Assembly (NCBI GenBank): GCA_903907995.1
Contig: CAIVQH010000031.1
Location: 205,277-269,276, forward strand
Direction: 5' to 3'
Length of the DNA stretch: 64,000 nt
DNA from: an uncultured Verrucomicrobiota bacterium
GTDB taxonomy: Bacteria > Verrucomicrobiota > Verrucomicrobiia > Limisphaerales > UBA9464
The position numbers and the translations under genes are program-made. The notes beneath the pieces are model-generated. The model did no database searches. It saw only the letters and a list, made by a program, of their open reading frames with translations, and was not told where the DNA came from. This document shows, in pieces, positions 34,758-43,700 of the stretch. The first letter of the stretch is position 1; each line of letters opens with the position of its first letter.

Positions 34758-36110
34758 TCAGTGGGCCACGGTGAAGGTGTAGTCTCCGTTGTCCTGATGC
34801 AGCCCCGGCCCGCGCTCTTTGCCCCCATCATCCACTCCATCCTCACCGATGCCGTAAACGACATAGCCGGGTGCCGGTGAGAGTGGCCGGTATCGGAGCG
34901 GCTTCCCATCCGTCGGGTCTTCGGGCACTGCGGCGAGGTATCCGGGGACCAGGTCATTCAAGGAGGCTGGCAAGGTACCGCCGTGTGCCAGCCGCCAGCG
35001 TTCGATGGCGGTGGCGGTGCGGGCGCAGCGGAGCCGGGCGAGCCACCCCAGTTCCGTGGGCAGGATCTGCTGAAGCCGCCAGCGCTCCTGCATGGCCAGC
35101 GGATACAACCACGAGCTCAAGCCATAAAGCTCCTGCAGTTTGGCCACGAATTGCCGCTGACGGGCGGGCGCGGCGGCGCGGGGAAGCGCCGCCGCCTCGG
35201 CCAGTTCGTCGAGCCGGTCCAGATGGTATTCGATATCCCGCTGCTTCAGGCCGCAAAAGTCGCCGAGATCCAACACCGCCGCCTCGAGGTGCTCCTGCCA
35301 CCCTGTGGGTGGTGTCGAGGAGAGGAGCAGCGCGCCGTAGGAATCATGGAGCGCTTCCAGCTTCAGGACCCGTTCCCCGACCAGCGCCCGGCCCAGATGA
35401 TTGGTGGCTTCGGCGAGGACGCACACACCTTGCAGGCGGACGAGCTGGTCGTCGGCGAGAGGAGTCCGCGAAAGAACGGCTTCAGCCGCTTCCAGAGCGA
35501 TGCGGCCCAATGAGACGCGGAAGGAGTAGCCGTTCAACAGGGGCTCTGCTTCCAGCGTCCCGGCGGCCCGGAGGGCGGCGATGATGGCTTGAACCGCCCG
35601 TTCCGAATCACCCATTTCGGCGGCGTAGCGAGCTTCGAGGATGAGGTTTCCGACGGCCTGCCGGAGCGGGAACCGGTGGGACCCGTTGTAAACCCCGCCG
35701 CGAAGGACCGGGTAATAGCAGCGTGGCCGTTCCAAGGCGGCGTGGATTTGGGTCAACGAATCGGAATTGTCCTCCAGTTCTTTCCGGGCGGCATTCAACA
35801 GGCTGGCGGACCACGCCTGGCCAGGCGGGGGATAGACCACCGGATATCTAATCGTGGGCAGGTTGGTATTCCTGCCTGAGCGCCAGGCGAAACTGGCCTC
35901 CACCAACAGGACACCCGCATTTTCCGCGACCGGGACGGGAGGATTCCACGCATCCAGTTCGGCCATGGTCGTCGGCTGGCCGGCAGCGCGATAGCGGTCG
36001 AGCCGCTGCGTCAACGACCCGGTTCGCCGGTTGCAGACAACCAGCACCACGAGCAGCACCGCCGAAACGGCGGCAGCGGCCAGCCATACCTTGGCGCGGG
36101 GGAGTTTCAC
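34758..36110 (-). CDS. Paralogue E of five-gene membrane-anchored family
   Basis: The 450-residue protein starts at GTG 36108-36110 (VKLPRAKVWLAAAAVSAV); the frame further upstream reads antisense to the next gene and is not coding. It has a transmembrane helix, RLDRYRAAGQPTTMAELDAWN, ARYAAEMGDSERAVQAIIAA, EAVLSRTPLADDQLVRLQ and the end VPEDPTDGKPLRYR, GYVVYGIGEDGVDDGG, DYTFTVAH. First gene of the row. Its 5' end is nearly identical to that of paralogue A, while the rest resembles paralogue C most. Function unknown. Confidence 0.82.
   Translation of the reverse strand: MKLPRAKVWLAAAAVSAVLLVVLVVCNRRTGSLTQRLDRYRAAGQPTTMAELDAWNPPVPVAENAGVLLVEASFAWRSGRNTNLPTIRYPVVYPPPGQAWSASLLNAARKELEDNSDSLTQIHAALERPRCYYPVLRGGVYNGSHRFPLRQAVGNLILEARYAAEMGDSERAVQAIIAALRAAGTLEAEPLLNGYSFRVSLGRIALEAAEAVLSRTPLADDQLVRLQGVCVLAEATNHLGRALVGERVLKLEALHDSYGALLLSSTPPTGWQEHLEAAVLDLGDFCGLKQRDIEYHLDRLDELAEAAALPRAAAPARQRQFVAKLQELYGLSSWLYPLAMQERWRLQQILPTELGWLARLRCARTATAIERWRLAHGGTLPASLNDLVPGYLAAVPEDPTDGKPLRYRPLSPAPGYVVYGIGEDGVDDGGKERGPGLHQDNGDYTFTVAH
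35950..36110 (-). repeat. Near-identical 161-bp patch (copy in paralogue E)
   Basis: This is the counterpart of 30428-30588. It covers the start codon and first 53 codons of paralogue E with two mismatches over 161 bases. Beyond both borders the similarity falls to the ordinary paralogue level. Confidence 0.85.
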
Positions 36111-36140
36111 CTTGATAGGGTGCCCGCAAACGCGCCTCCC

Positions 36141-36176
36141 GAAAAGCAAAACGCCGTCCGCACGGGGCGGACGGCG
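36141..36176 (-). terminator. Rho-independent terminator of DUF481 gene
   Basis: Read on the minus strand, a perfect 10-bp GC stem (36176-36167 with 36161-36152) with a 5-base loop is followed by TTTTGCTTTT. It lies 33 bases after the stop of the DUF481 gene and about 31 bases upstream of the start of paralogue E, so it separates the two transcripts. Confidence 0.85.
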
Positions 36177-36208
36177 TCGGTGAAAGGTCAGTCGGTGGAC
36201 CTTCCGGA

Positions 36209-37003
36209 TCAGAACTTGTAGCTGATGCCGGCGGTGAGCTGCACGTCGTTCTTCTTGCGGGCGATGCCGGGGGCGAAGTCGGCCGGGCGGCTGCGGAAGG
36301 TGTCGCGCACGGTGATGTTCATCGCCATGTGCTTCGAGAGGTCGGCCTCGAGCTTGACCGAGGCGTTCAGCACGTAGTCGCCGAAGTCCTCCACCCGGGG
36401 CAGGTATTCCGCGTCCTGGAAGAGGCGGGCGTGGTCGCTGATGTTCCACTTGAACTTCTCGCCCGCGCGCAGGGTCACGTAGCTCTCGGAGGAGCGGCCC
36501 TTGAGCTCTTCCAGCACGAAGCCGGGACCGAATTCACCGCTGAGCTCGTAGGTCTTGTCCTTGAGGAAGTAGTAGCCGACGCCGGGGTTGAGGCTGAAGC
36601 GGTAATCGACACCGGCGATCTTGTCCTGGCGGCCATCGACCTTGCCGAGGAAGTAGCCGCGGTCCTCCCAGACGAGGCGGTTGTACTGCAGGCCCGCCCC
36701 GTAGTTCTGGGTGGTGGTGCTCTTGGTCTCGACGAGCGTCGGGGGCGGCCCGGCGGCGATGGACTTGGTGGTGTTCTCGCCGTAGTTCACGTCGGCCGTG
36801 AAGGAGAGCTCGTTCTTGCTCCACTTGCGGAGCGAGATGATGTTCAGACCGGCGGTGAAGGTCTCCGAGTTGCCGGAGGTCAGGCCGAGGTTGGCACCGG
36901 CGGAAGTCTCCCAAGTGCCCTTGGGGGCGTCTTCGGCGACGGTGCAGAGGTTGGCGGCCACCGCGAGGGCGGCCACGGACAGGTATTGTGTGTGTTGCTT
37001 CAT
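36209..37003 (-). CDS. DUF481 family outer-membrane beta-barrel protein
   Basis: The 264-residue protein starts at the ATG at 37001-37003 (MKQHTQYLSVAALAVAANL) with a signal peptide. The mature chain has the DUF481/YdiY pattern: WETSAGANLGLTSGNSETFTAGLNI, then alternating aromatic strands (YNRLVWEDRGYFLGKVDGRQDKIAGVD-type hairpins, FSLNPGVGYYFLKD, YELSGEFGPGFV) and an end in ISYKF with terminal phenylalanine, the usual signal for BAM assembly. Proposed role: porin-like or salt-stress-linked barrel; substrate unknown. A strong terminator follows. Confidence 0.9.
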   Translation of the reverse strand: MKQHTQYLSVAALAVAANLCTVAEDAPKGTWETSAGANLGLTSGNSETFTAGLNIISLRKWSKNELSFTADVNYGENTTKSIAAGPPPTLVETKSTTTQNYGAGLQYNRLVWEDRGYFLGKVDGRQDKIAGVDYRFSLNPGVGYYFLKDKTYELSGEFGPGFVLEELKGRSSESYVTLRAGEKFKWNISDHARLFQDAEYLPRVEDFGDYVLNASVKLEADLSKHMAMNITVRDTFRSRPADFAPGIARKKNDVQLTAGISYKF

Positions 37004-37061
37004 TGCGGAGCGCGCTGAGTATCGCACCGCCCCTTACGCCGCAACCTGCTTCCAACCCGTG

Positions 37062-38915
37062 TTATTTCGTACCCGTCGCCGCGTGCAGCCACCAGGCCTT
37101 CTCCGCGCAGAAGAGGTGCCCGTATTCCACGTAGCCCCGAGGCACGGATTTCAGCGGAAAACGGTCCGGCACCCGGCCGCGCAGGGCAAGGTCGAGCAGG
37201 AAGTTGAACCAGGCGTGGTTGGGATCGAAGAAGCACTGGTGCCACTCCGAGTTCGCCGTCAGCGGGGACAGGTAGATCGCCTGGATGGGGCGCTGGAAGT
37301 CGTGGATCACGAAGAAATCCTCCTTATGGCCGTCCTGCACGTGCAGGGGCAGCCACACGCAGGGGCGGTTGCCGTACCAGGCGACCGCCCACGGCACGTC
37401 GCTGGCGATGAGGGCGTTGGGCGGGCTGTACTCGCACAGCTCGCGGATGACCGCCGGACGGTACGGCGGGTCGGCCAGCGGATACACGCGGCGCGGCACC
37501 AGGCCGGGGATGGCCAGCACGTCCGACGAGAGCGCCACCATCAGCGGCAGGCTGAAGAGCATGAGGGCGGTAAAATTGACGATCGTGCGGATGAGCGGGA
37601 AGGGAAACTGCACCCGGTCCAGCAGCAGGCCGAACATGGCCGAGCCGAAGATGTAGATGAGCGGTGAGGCGAGCACGAGCAGGTTCTCCGAGTTCACCAG
37701 CGGCACCAGCTTGCTGAGGTGGGTCTTGCCCGCCGCCTGCGCGAGGAACAGGACCACGAGCGAGAGCATCAGGAACCAGCGCAGCCGCCGGAGGGTCGGG
37801 TCGCGGAATGGCACGAGCAGGCCCGCCAGGAAGAAGGCCGCCAGCCAGTTGCCGGCGTAGCGCGGCAGGTCGCTCTGGAGCAGCTCCAGCGAATTGGTGA
37901 TGACCTTGGACGCCGCCTCGTTGGCGGTGGTTTCGCCGAACGCGGGGTCAAAGGAGCGCTCCAGCTTGTCGTCGGGGAAGGATTCCGTATCCGCGAACAG
38001 CGCGAAACCGGCGGTGCCGAGGGGGTTGCCGCAAAGGTGCCAGTTCCGGTACAGCCACGGGCTGACCAGCAGCACAAAGGCGAGCCCCATGGCCGCCGCG
38101 CTGGACCACCGGCGCGCCCCGCCGAAGAAGAGGAGGAAGCACAGGGCGGGCAGCAGCAGCAGGCCGGTCGAATAGCGGGTGAGGAAGAGCAGCCCGAGGG
38201 TCAGCCCCGCCAGCAGGGCGAGCAGCAGCGGCTTGCGGCCGGGAAGGGGCGGCTCCGCCCGGGAGGCGCGGTCCAGCGCGACCATGACCCGCGCCAGGAA
38301 GAGCACCAGCACCAGCACCAGCATGGTGGAAAGCCCGGAATACACGAACCGCCACAGCAGCTCGGTGCCAAACGTGACCGTCGCCGCCAGCAGAGCGACC
38401 GTGGGGTCAAACAGCATCCGACCCAGCCGGTAAACCTGGAACACCACGATGAAGAACAGCCCGAGGTTCAGCCAGCCGATGGCCTTTTCCGGCGGGAGCC
38501 GGTGCAGCACCGCCGGCTCGGCCGCCGTGCCCCAGACGTATTGCTCCGGCAGCACCTTGAACATTCCCGCCAGCAGGAGCGGGTAAACCGGCGGGTTTTC
38601 CAGGTCGGGATGCTCCCATTTCAGCAGCCCGGTGGTGGGCTTGCCGGTGGCGAAGGCCTTCTGCTGGAGCAGGTGCAGGCTCAGCGGGCGGATGATGGAG
38701 GTCTTGTAGCCGTGGTGCCCGGCCAGGTTGCGGCCGAGCTGCGCCTGGTCCATGGCCTCGGGGGACATGAAGTTGCGGGCCTCCATGAAGTGGTAGATCA
38801 CCACCACCGAGGCCGCGAGCACCAGGAGCAGGAAGCGGCGTACCCAGAGTCGGCCATTCCCTTCCTCAAGAAAATGGATCCACGTCTGGATGCCTATCGG
38901 TGTGTCGGTAATCAT
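37062..38915 (-). CDS. GT-C type membrane glycosyltransferase (PMT/ArnT-like)
   Basis: The 617-residue protein has about ten to twelve transmembrane helices. After the first helix it shows ARNFMSPEAMDQAQLGRNLAGHHGYKTSIIRP, the acidic-residue loop and long periplasmic loop that mark GT-C enzymes such as ArnT/PMT, including NPPVYPLLLAGM further on. A C-terminal periplasmic domain of about 150 residues follows the helices. Such enzymes transfer a sugar from a polyprenyl phosphate to lipid, glycan or protein. The acceptor is unknown. It starts at the ATG at 38913-38915. It is transcribed towards the DUF481 gene, 58 bases away. Confidence 0.8.
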   Translation of the reverse strand: MITDTPIGIQTWIHFLEEGNGRLWVRRFLLLVLAASVVVIYHFMEARNFMSPEAMDQAQLGRNLAGHHGYKTSIIRPLSLHLLQQKAFATGKPTTGLLKWEHPDLENPPVYPLLLAGMFKVLPEQYVWGTAAEPAVLHRLPPEKAIGWLNLGLFFIVVFQVYRLGRMLFDPTVALLAATVTFGTELLWRFVYSGLSTMLVLVLVLFLARVMVALDRASRAEPPLPGRKPLLLALLAGLTLGLLFLTRYSTGLLLLPALCFLLFFGGARRWSSAAAMGLAFVLLVSPWLYRNWHLCGNPLGTAGFALFADTESFPDDKLERSFDPAFGETTANEAASKVITNSLELLQSDLPRYAGNWLAAFFLAGLLVPFRDPTLRRLRWFLMLSLVVLFLAQAAGKTHLSKLVPLVNSENLLVLASPLIYIFGSAMFGLLLDRVQFPFPLIRTIVNFTALMLFSLPLMVALSSDVLAIPGLVPRRVYPLADPPYRPAVIRELCEYSPPNALIASDVPWAVAWYGNRPCVWLPLHVQDGHKEDFFVIHDFQRPIQAIYLSPLTANSEWHQCFFDPNHAWFNFLLDLALRGRVPDRFPLKSVPRGYVEYGHLFCAEKAWWLHAATGTK

Positions 38916-39049
38916 TACGCGCGACCGGAAAGCGGACCTTAAATCCGGTTCAAAGGAAAGCCGTGGATTTTACGGAATTGTGTTTATCGGGCCGGCAGTC
39001 CTTCCGCCATCGATGCCGCCCGGGTCGGACACACCGCGGCTCCGACCGT

Positions 39050-40423
39050 TCAAAATCCTTCCAGCTGAAACTCATGCAGCCGGCGGTGCAGCGTGCGCCG
39101 GCTGATCCCCAGCCGCTTCGCCGCCTCGCTGCGGTTGCCGCCGCATTCCTGAAGGGCGTGGATGAGCAGCTGTTTTTCGCCCTCCTTCATGGAGAGCTGG
39201 CCCGAGGCGAGCTTTTCGCGCGTCTCCTGCTCCAGCGCCACGATCGGCGGGGTCCGCACCCCTGCCGGCAGGTCGCGGGCGAGCACCTGATCCCCCCGGC
39301 AGAGCACCACGGCATGCTCGATGGCGGCCCGCAGCTCCCGCACATTGCCCGGCCACCGGTAGGCCAGCATCAGCTCCATCGCCTCGGTGCTGAAGGACTT
39401 CACGGGCTTGCCGTTGTCGGTGGCAAATTCCTTCAGGAAGGCCGTCGCCAACGCCGGAATGTCCACCACGCGCTCGCGCAGGGGCGGCAGGTGGATCGGC
39501 ACCACGGCGAGCCGGTAGTAGAGGTCTTCGCGGAACTTTCCCGCCTTCACCAGCGCCAGGAGATCCTTGTTGGTCGCGGAGAGCAGCCGCACATCCGCTG
39601 TGAGGGTCTTGCCGGAGCCGACCCGCTCAAAGGTGCGTTCACCAAGGAAGCGCAGCAGCTTCACCTGCGTGGTGGCGTCGATCTCGCCGATCTCGTCCAG
39701 AAACAGCGTGCCACCCTGGGCCTGCTCGATGCGCCCCAGCCGGCGCTCGTGCGCCCCGGTGAAGGCACCCTTCTCATGGCCGAACAGCTCCGCTTCCAGC
39801 AGCGTCGCGGGCAACGCCGCGCAGTTCACCGTCACCAGCGGGCCGCGGGCGCGCGGGCTGTTCTGGTGGATGGCCTTCGCGACGAGTTCCTTGCCCGTGC
39901 CGCTTTCGCCGGTGATGAGCACCGTCGTCTTCGCCGGGGCAACGGCCTGGATGGTCTCGAAGACCTCCTTCATGGATGGCGCCTCGCCGATGATGTTCTG
40001 CACGCCGAACTTCTGGTCGAGCCGCTGGTGGAGCTGGGTGTTTTCGACCTCGAGGGCGTTGCGTTTCAGGGCGCGCTGGATGCGCAGCTCCAGCTCGTCG
40101 ATCTGGAGCTTGCCCTTGGCGATGTAGTCGTCGGCCCCGCGCTTCATGGCCTCGACGGCCACATCCTCAGAGCCGTATGCCGTCATGAGGATGCACACGG
40201 GGGGCTTGGGGCGGGCCTTGGCCTGGGTGATGAGCTTCAGGCCGTCCTCGCCCGCCATGCGCAGGTCGGTGAGCAGCACGTCGAAATTCTCCCGCTCGAG
40301 GAGCTGCATGGCCGTGGCGGCATCCTCGGCGACATAGACGTCGAACTTGTCCTCCAGCGCGGCGCGGAGGCCGTCGCGGGTCGGCTTCTCGTCATCAACG
40401 ATCAGCAGCGTGGGCGTGGTCAT
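39050..40423 (-). CDS. NtrC-family sigma-54 response regulator
   Basis: The 457-residue protein starts at ATG 40421-40423 (MTTPTLLIVDDEKPT). The receiver has D10-D11, phosphoacceptor D53, T81 and K103, but the usual KP is KG (YIAKGK). The AAA+ domain has Walker A GESGTGKE at 172-179, the sigma-54 contact GAFTGA at 219-224, the Walker B GTLFLDEIGE and RWPGNVREL. A Fis-type helix-turn-helix closes the protein (NRSEAAKRLGISRRTLHRRL). It activates sigma-54 promoters after phosphorylation. No histidine kinase is adjacent, so it is an orphan regulator here. Confidence 0.94.
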   Translation of the reverse strand: MTTPTLLIVDDEKPTRDGLRAALEDKFDVYVAEDAATAMQLLERENFDVLLTDLRMAGEDGLKLITQAKARPKPPVCILMTAYGSEDVAVEAMKRGADDYIAKGKLQIDELELRIQRALKRNALEVENTQLHQRLDQKFGVQNIIGEAPSMKEVFETIQAVAPAKTTVLITGESGTGKELVAKAIHQNSPRARGPLVTVNCAALPATLLEAELFGHEKGAFTGAHERRLGRIEQAQGGTLFLDEIGEIDATTQVKLLRFLGERTFERVGSGKTLTADVRLLSATNKDLLALVKAGKFREDLYYRLAVVPIHLPPLRERVVDIPALATAFLKEFATDNGKPVKSFSTEAMELMLAYRWPGNVRELRAAIEHAVVLCRGDQVLARDLPAGVRTPPIVALEQETREKLASGQLSMKEGEKQLLIHALQECGGNRSEAAKRLGISRRTLHRRLHEFQLEGF

Positions 40424-40745
40424 GTCGTGCCCGGAGGATAGCGCGGCCACGGCGCGCGTCACGTCTTCGTGCGGCCGGACGGTAGCAGCTGCCTTCGTGC
40501 AGCACCTCACTTTGGCCTTCCGCCCGTTGAAGGAGGCCATGGCGCACTCCCGGTGCATCCCGAACTGCGGCACCCGTCTGATGCATTTTGCGAACCGCAG
40601 CGCGCCTGGAGACACGTGGCGCACGCATGGTGTTTGCCCCCTAAAAATGACGAGTTTGTGATTTTCGGTTGCATCGATTACCGATGTCAACGCAGCCTGA
40701 TCTCAGGTGTAGTTAACCCAAACACACTGCACCCACAGCCAAACT
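40424..40745. other. Divergent intergenic region, NtrC-like and LamG genes
   Basis: This 322-base gap must contain both promoters. The segment 40640-40740 is AT-richer. A small dyad CATCG-ATTAC-CGATG (40672-40686) lies about 60 bases upstream of the LamG gene and could be an operator. No sigma-54 (-24/-12) element was convincingly identified. Confidence 0.45.
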
Positions 40746-43700
40746 ATGCACTCTGCTATCCCCTGGCGACGCACCCTCACGTCCACTGCTCTCACGGCTG
40801 CCCTTTGGGTTTCCTCGGAAACTCCTCTGCGCGCAGATTACCAATCCTCACTCCAGGCGCTGAATCCGGTCGGCTACTGGAAGCTGGATGAAACCAACAG
40901 CGTCCCCAACAACCTCGCGCTCAACTCCGGCTCCGCCGGGAGCCTGGGCACGGGCTACTACCTGAGCGACGGCACGCCGGGTCTCATCCACCCGACTCCG
41001 GGCGCGCTGGCCGGCAGCAGCGACACGGCGGCGACCTTTGGAGGCAATCCACAGTATGTGGTCGTGCCCAACAATCCCGCCTTCAATGTTCAGGGCTCCT
41101 TCACGGCGGAGGCCTGGATCCAGCCATCCGCTGACCCTACCGGCCTGACGAGCCCGCTTTCCTACTCGCAGGCGGGTGATCCCCGCAATGGCTGGTTCCT
41201 CTACCAGAACAATGTGGCCAGCCAGGGCTGGGAGCTGCGCATGTTCAAGAACAGTCATCTCGACCGGTCGCTGGACATTTCCGGTGGCGACGTGCCCGTG
41301 ACCGGCACGTGGTATCACGTCGTGGTCACCTACGATGCCGCCGCGAACCTGACGAAGCTCTACGTGAACGGGGCCATGGTCGCCAGCGGCCAGCCCGCCG
41401 GCTACGTGCCCAACATCAACGGCAATTTCACGATCGGTGCACGCAGCGACGGCGCCTTCAACTACGTGGGGTCCGTGGACGAGGTGGCCTGGTATGACCA
41501 CGCGCTCACGGCCACGGCCATCACCTCCCACTACCAGAACGGGACGAGCGCCAGCCCGGCGATCGCCTACGACACGCTGGTCAAGCAGGAGACGCCGCTG
41601 CTGTATTACCGGCTGAATGAGCCGGAGTTTGTGCCCCCGACCACGCTGCCGCTGGCGGCGAACCTCGGCTCCTGGGGCGCTACCGGCGCGGCCAGCTACG
41701 ACATCGGGACCACCCCGGGCGTGGACGGCATTCCGGGCGGCGGATTCGCCGCCGCCAACAAGGCCGTGGGCATCAACGGGCGCAGCGGCTCGGTGATCAT
41801 TCCCGCCGGCCAACCGTTGGTGACCGACACGGTCACCTACACCGCGTGGGTGAAGCCAAGCCAGGCGCAGGCCTCGTTCAGCGCCGTGCTCTTTCAGCGC
41901 GGCGGCGCCGGCACCGCGACGGGCTTCGGCTTCGGCGACCAGGGCGACATCCGGATGCACTGGGAGGACACGGAGTATGACTGGGTTCCCGGCCTCGCGA
42001 TTCCGACCGGTGTGTGGAGCTTCATCACCGCCAGTGTCACCCCCACGAACACGACCCTGTCGGTGAACGGCGTCTTCAAGACCCACGACGCCACGCACAC
42101 CCCCCACGACTTCTCGACCGACCCGATCAACATCGGGCTCGATCCGACCGGCGGACGCGTGTTCAATGGCAGCATCGACGAGGTGGCCGTCTTCGACAAG
42201 GCACTGACCACGAACCAGCTCGCCGCACTGTATGCCGCCGCCCAGCTACCCCCGGCGTTCAGCCTCCAGCCGGTGGCGCCCCCGGGCAGCCTGTTCGAGG
42301 GTGACAGCGTCACCTTCACGGTGGCGGCGGTGGGATCCCCGACCGTCTCATACAAGTGGTACAGGGGCGCCACCACCGTGACCAATGGCACGACGTTGAG
42401 CCTCCCGAACCTCAGCACGGGCGCATCGGGCACCTATTTCGCCGTGGCTTCCAACCCGTACGGCATCACGACGAGCGCGCCGGTCACGCTGACGATCGTG
42501 GCGGGACCGCCGGTGATCTTCACCGCGCCGACCGATCTCGCCGTCTATCCCGGCGGCACGGCCAAGTTCAAGGTCACCGCCGGCGGCAGCCTGCCGCTGA
42601 CCTACCAGTGGTTTCACGGCACCACCGCGATCACGGGGGCGACGGCCAGCAGCGTTTCGATCCCGGAAATCAGCGCCGCCGATAGCGGTGCCTACTCGGT
42701 GGTGACGACGAATCCCTACGGCTCGGTGACGAACCTCGCCGCCCTGTCGAGCCTACCCATCGACACCACTTATGCCTCGCAGGTGCTCAGCTCCGGGCCG
42801 ATCGCCTACTGGAAGCTGAACGAAACGGCGGGCACCGTGTTTGCCGATTCCGTCCAGGGCCGTGACGGCACCTTCAACGCCACCGTGACCACCGGCGTGG
42901 CCGGGCCGCGCCCCGCCACCGATGCCGGGTTCGCCAGCACCAACACCGCGTTCAGCTTCAACGGCACCACGAGCGACATGACCGCACCCGCGCTGAACCT
43001 CGGGGTGAAGACCGTCACGTTCACCGCCTGGTTCAACCCCGCGGTCGTGCAGGCGGACAACGCCGGCCTCCTGTTCTGCCGGGGCACCCTGACCGCCGCC
43101 GCCGGCATCGACTTCAGCCCGGGTGGCGATCTCGGCTACACGTGGAACAACAGCGACAAGACCTACAACTGGCCGTCGGGCCTCACGCCCACGGTCGGCG
43201 CGTGGAACTTCGTGGCGCTCGTCATCGAGGCCAACCAGGCCACCATGTACCTCGACGCCGGCTCGGGGCTGATCTCGTCCGTCAACGCGGATGTGGCACA
43301 CAGCCCGGAAGCCTTCGACGCGGTGCTGCACTTCGGCACCGATCCGCTCGGCAACCGGCTCTTCCAGGGCGCGCTTGATGAGGTCGCGATCTTCGGCCAC
43401 GCCCTGAGCGCAGCCGAAATCCAGCGCCTGCACGATGCCGGCGTCGCCGGCACGGCCACCCCGGTGCCTGTCACCATCCTGCAGGACCCGGTCGGGGCCG
43501 ACACGCTGGAAGGCTCAACCGTGACGCTCACCGCGACGGTGCAGGGCAGCCAGCCCCTCACCTACCAATGGCAGAAGGGCACCCAGGACATCCCCGGAGC
43601 CGTGCGCAGCACCCTGACTCTCGCCAACACCACCGCGGCGGACAGCGGCACTTACAGGCTGGTGGTCAGCCAGGGTGCCACCAAGGCGACGAGCGCCACG

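Noticed and set aside
34758..36449. Extended reading of paralogue E from 36449
   Set aside because: The extra 113 residues are Arg/Pro-rich and lie antisense to the DUF481 gene. The family start is the GTG at 36108-36110.
40640..40745. Sigma-54 promoter upstream of the LamG gene
   Set aside because: No clear GG-N10-GC (-24/-12) element could be located, although an NtrC-like gene is adjacent.
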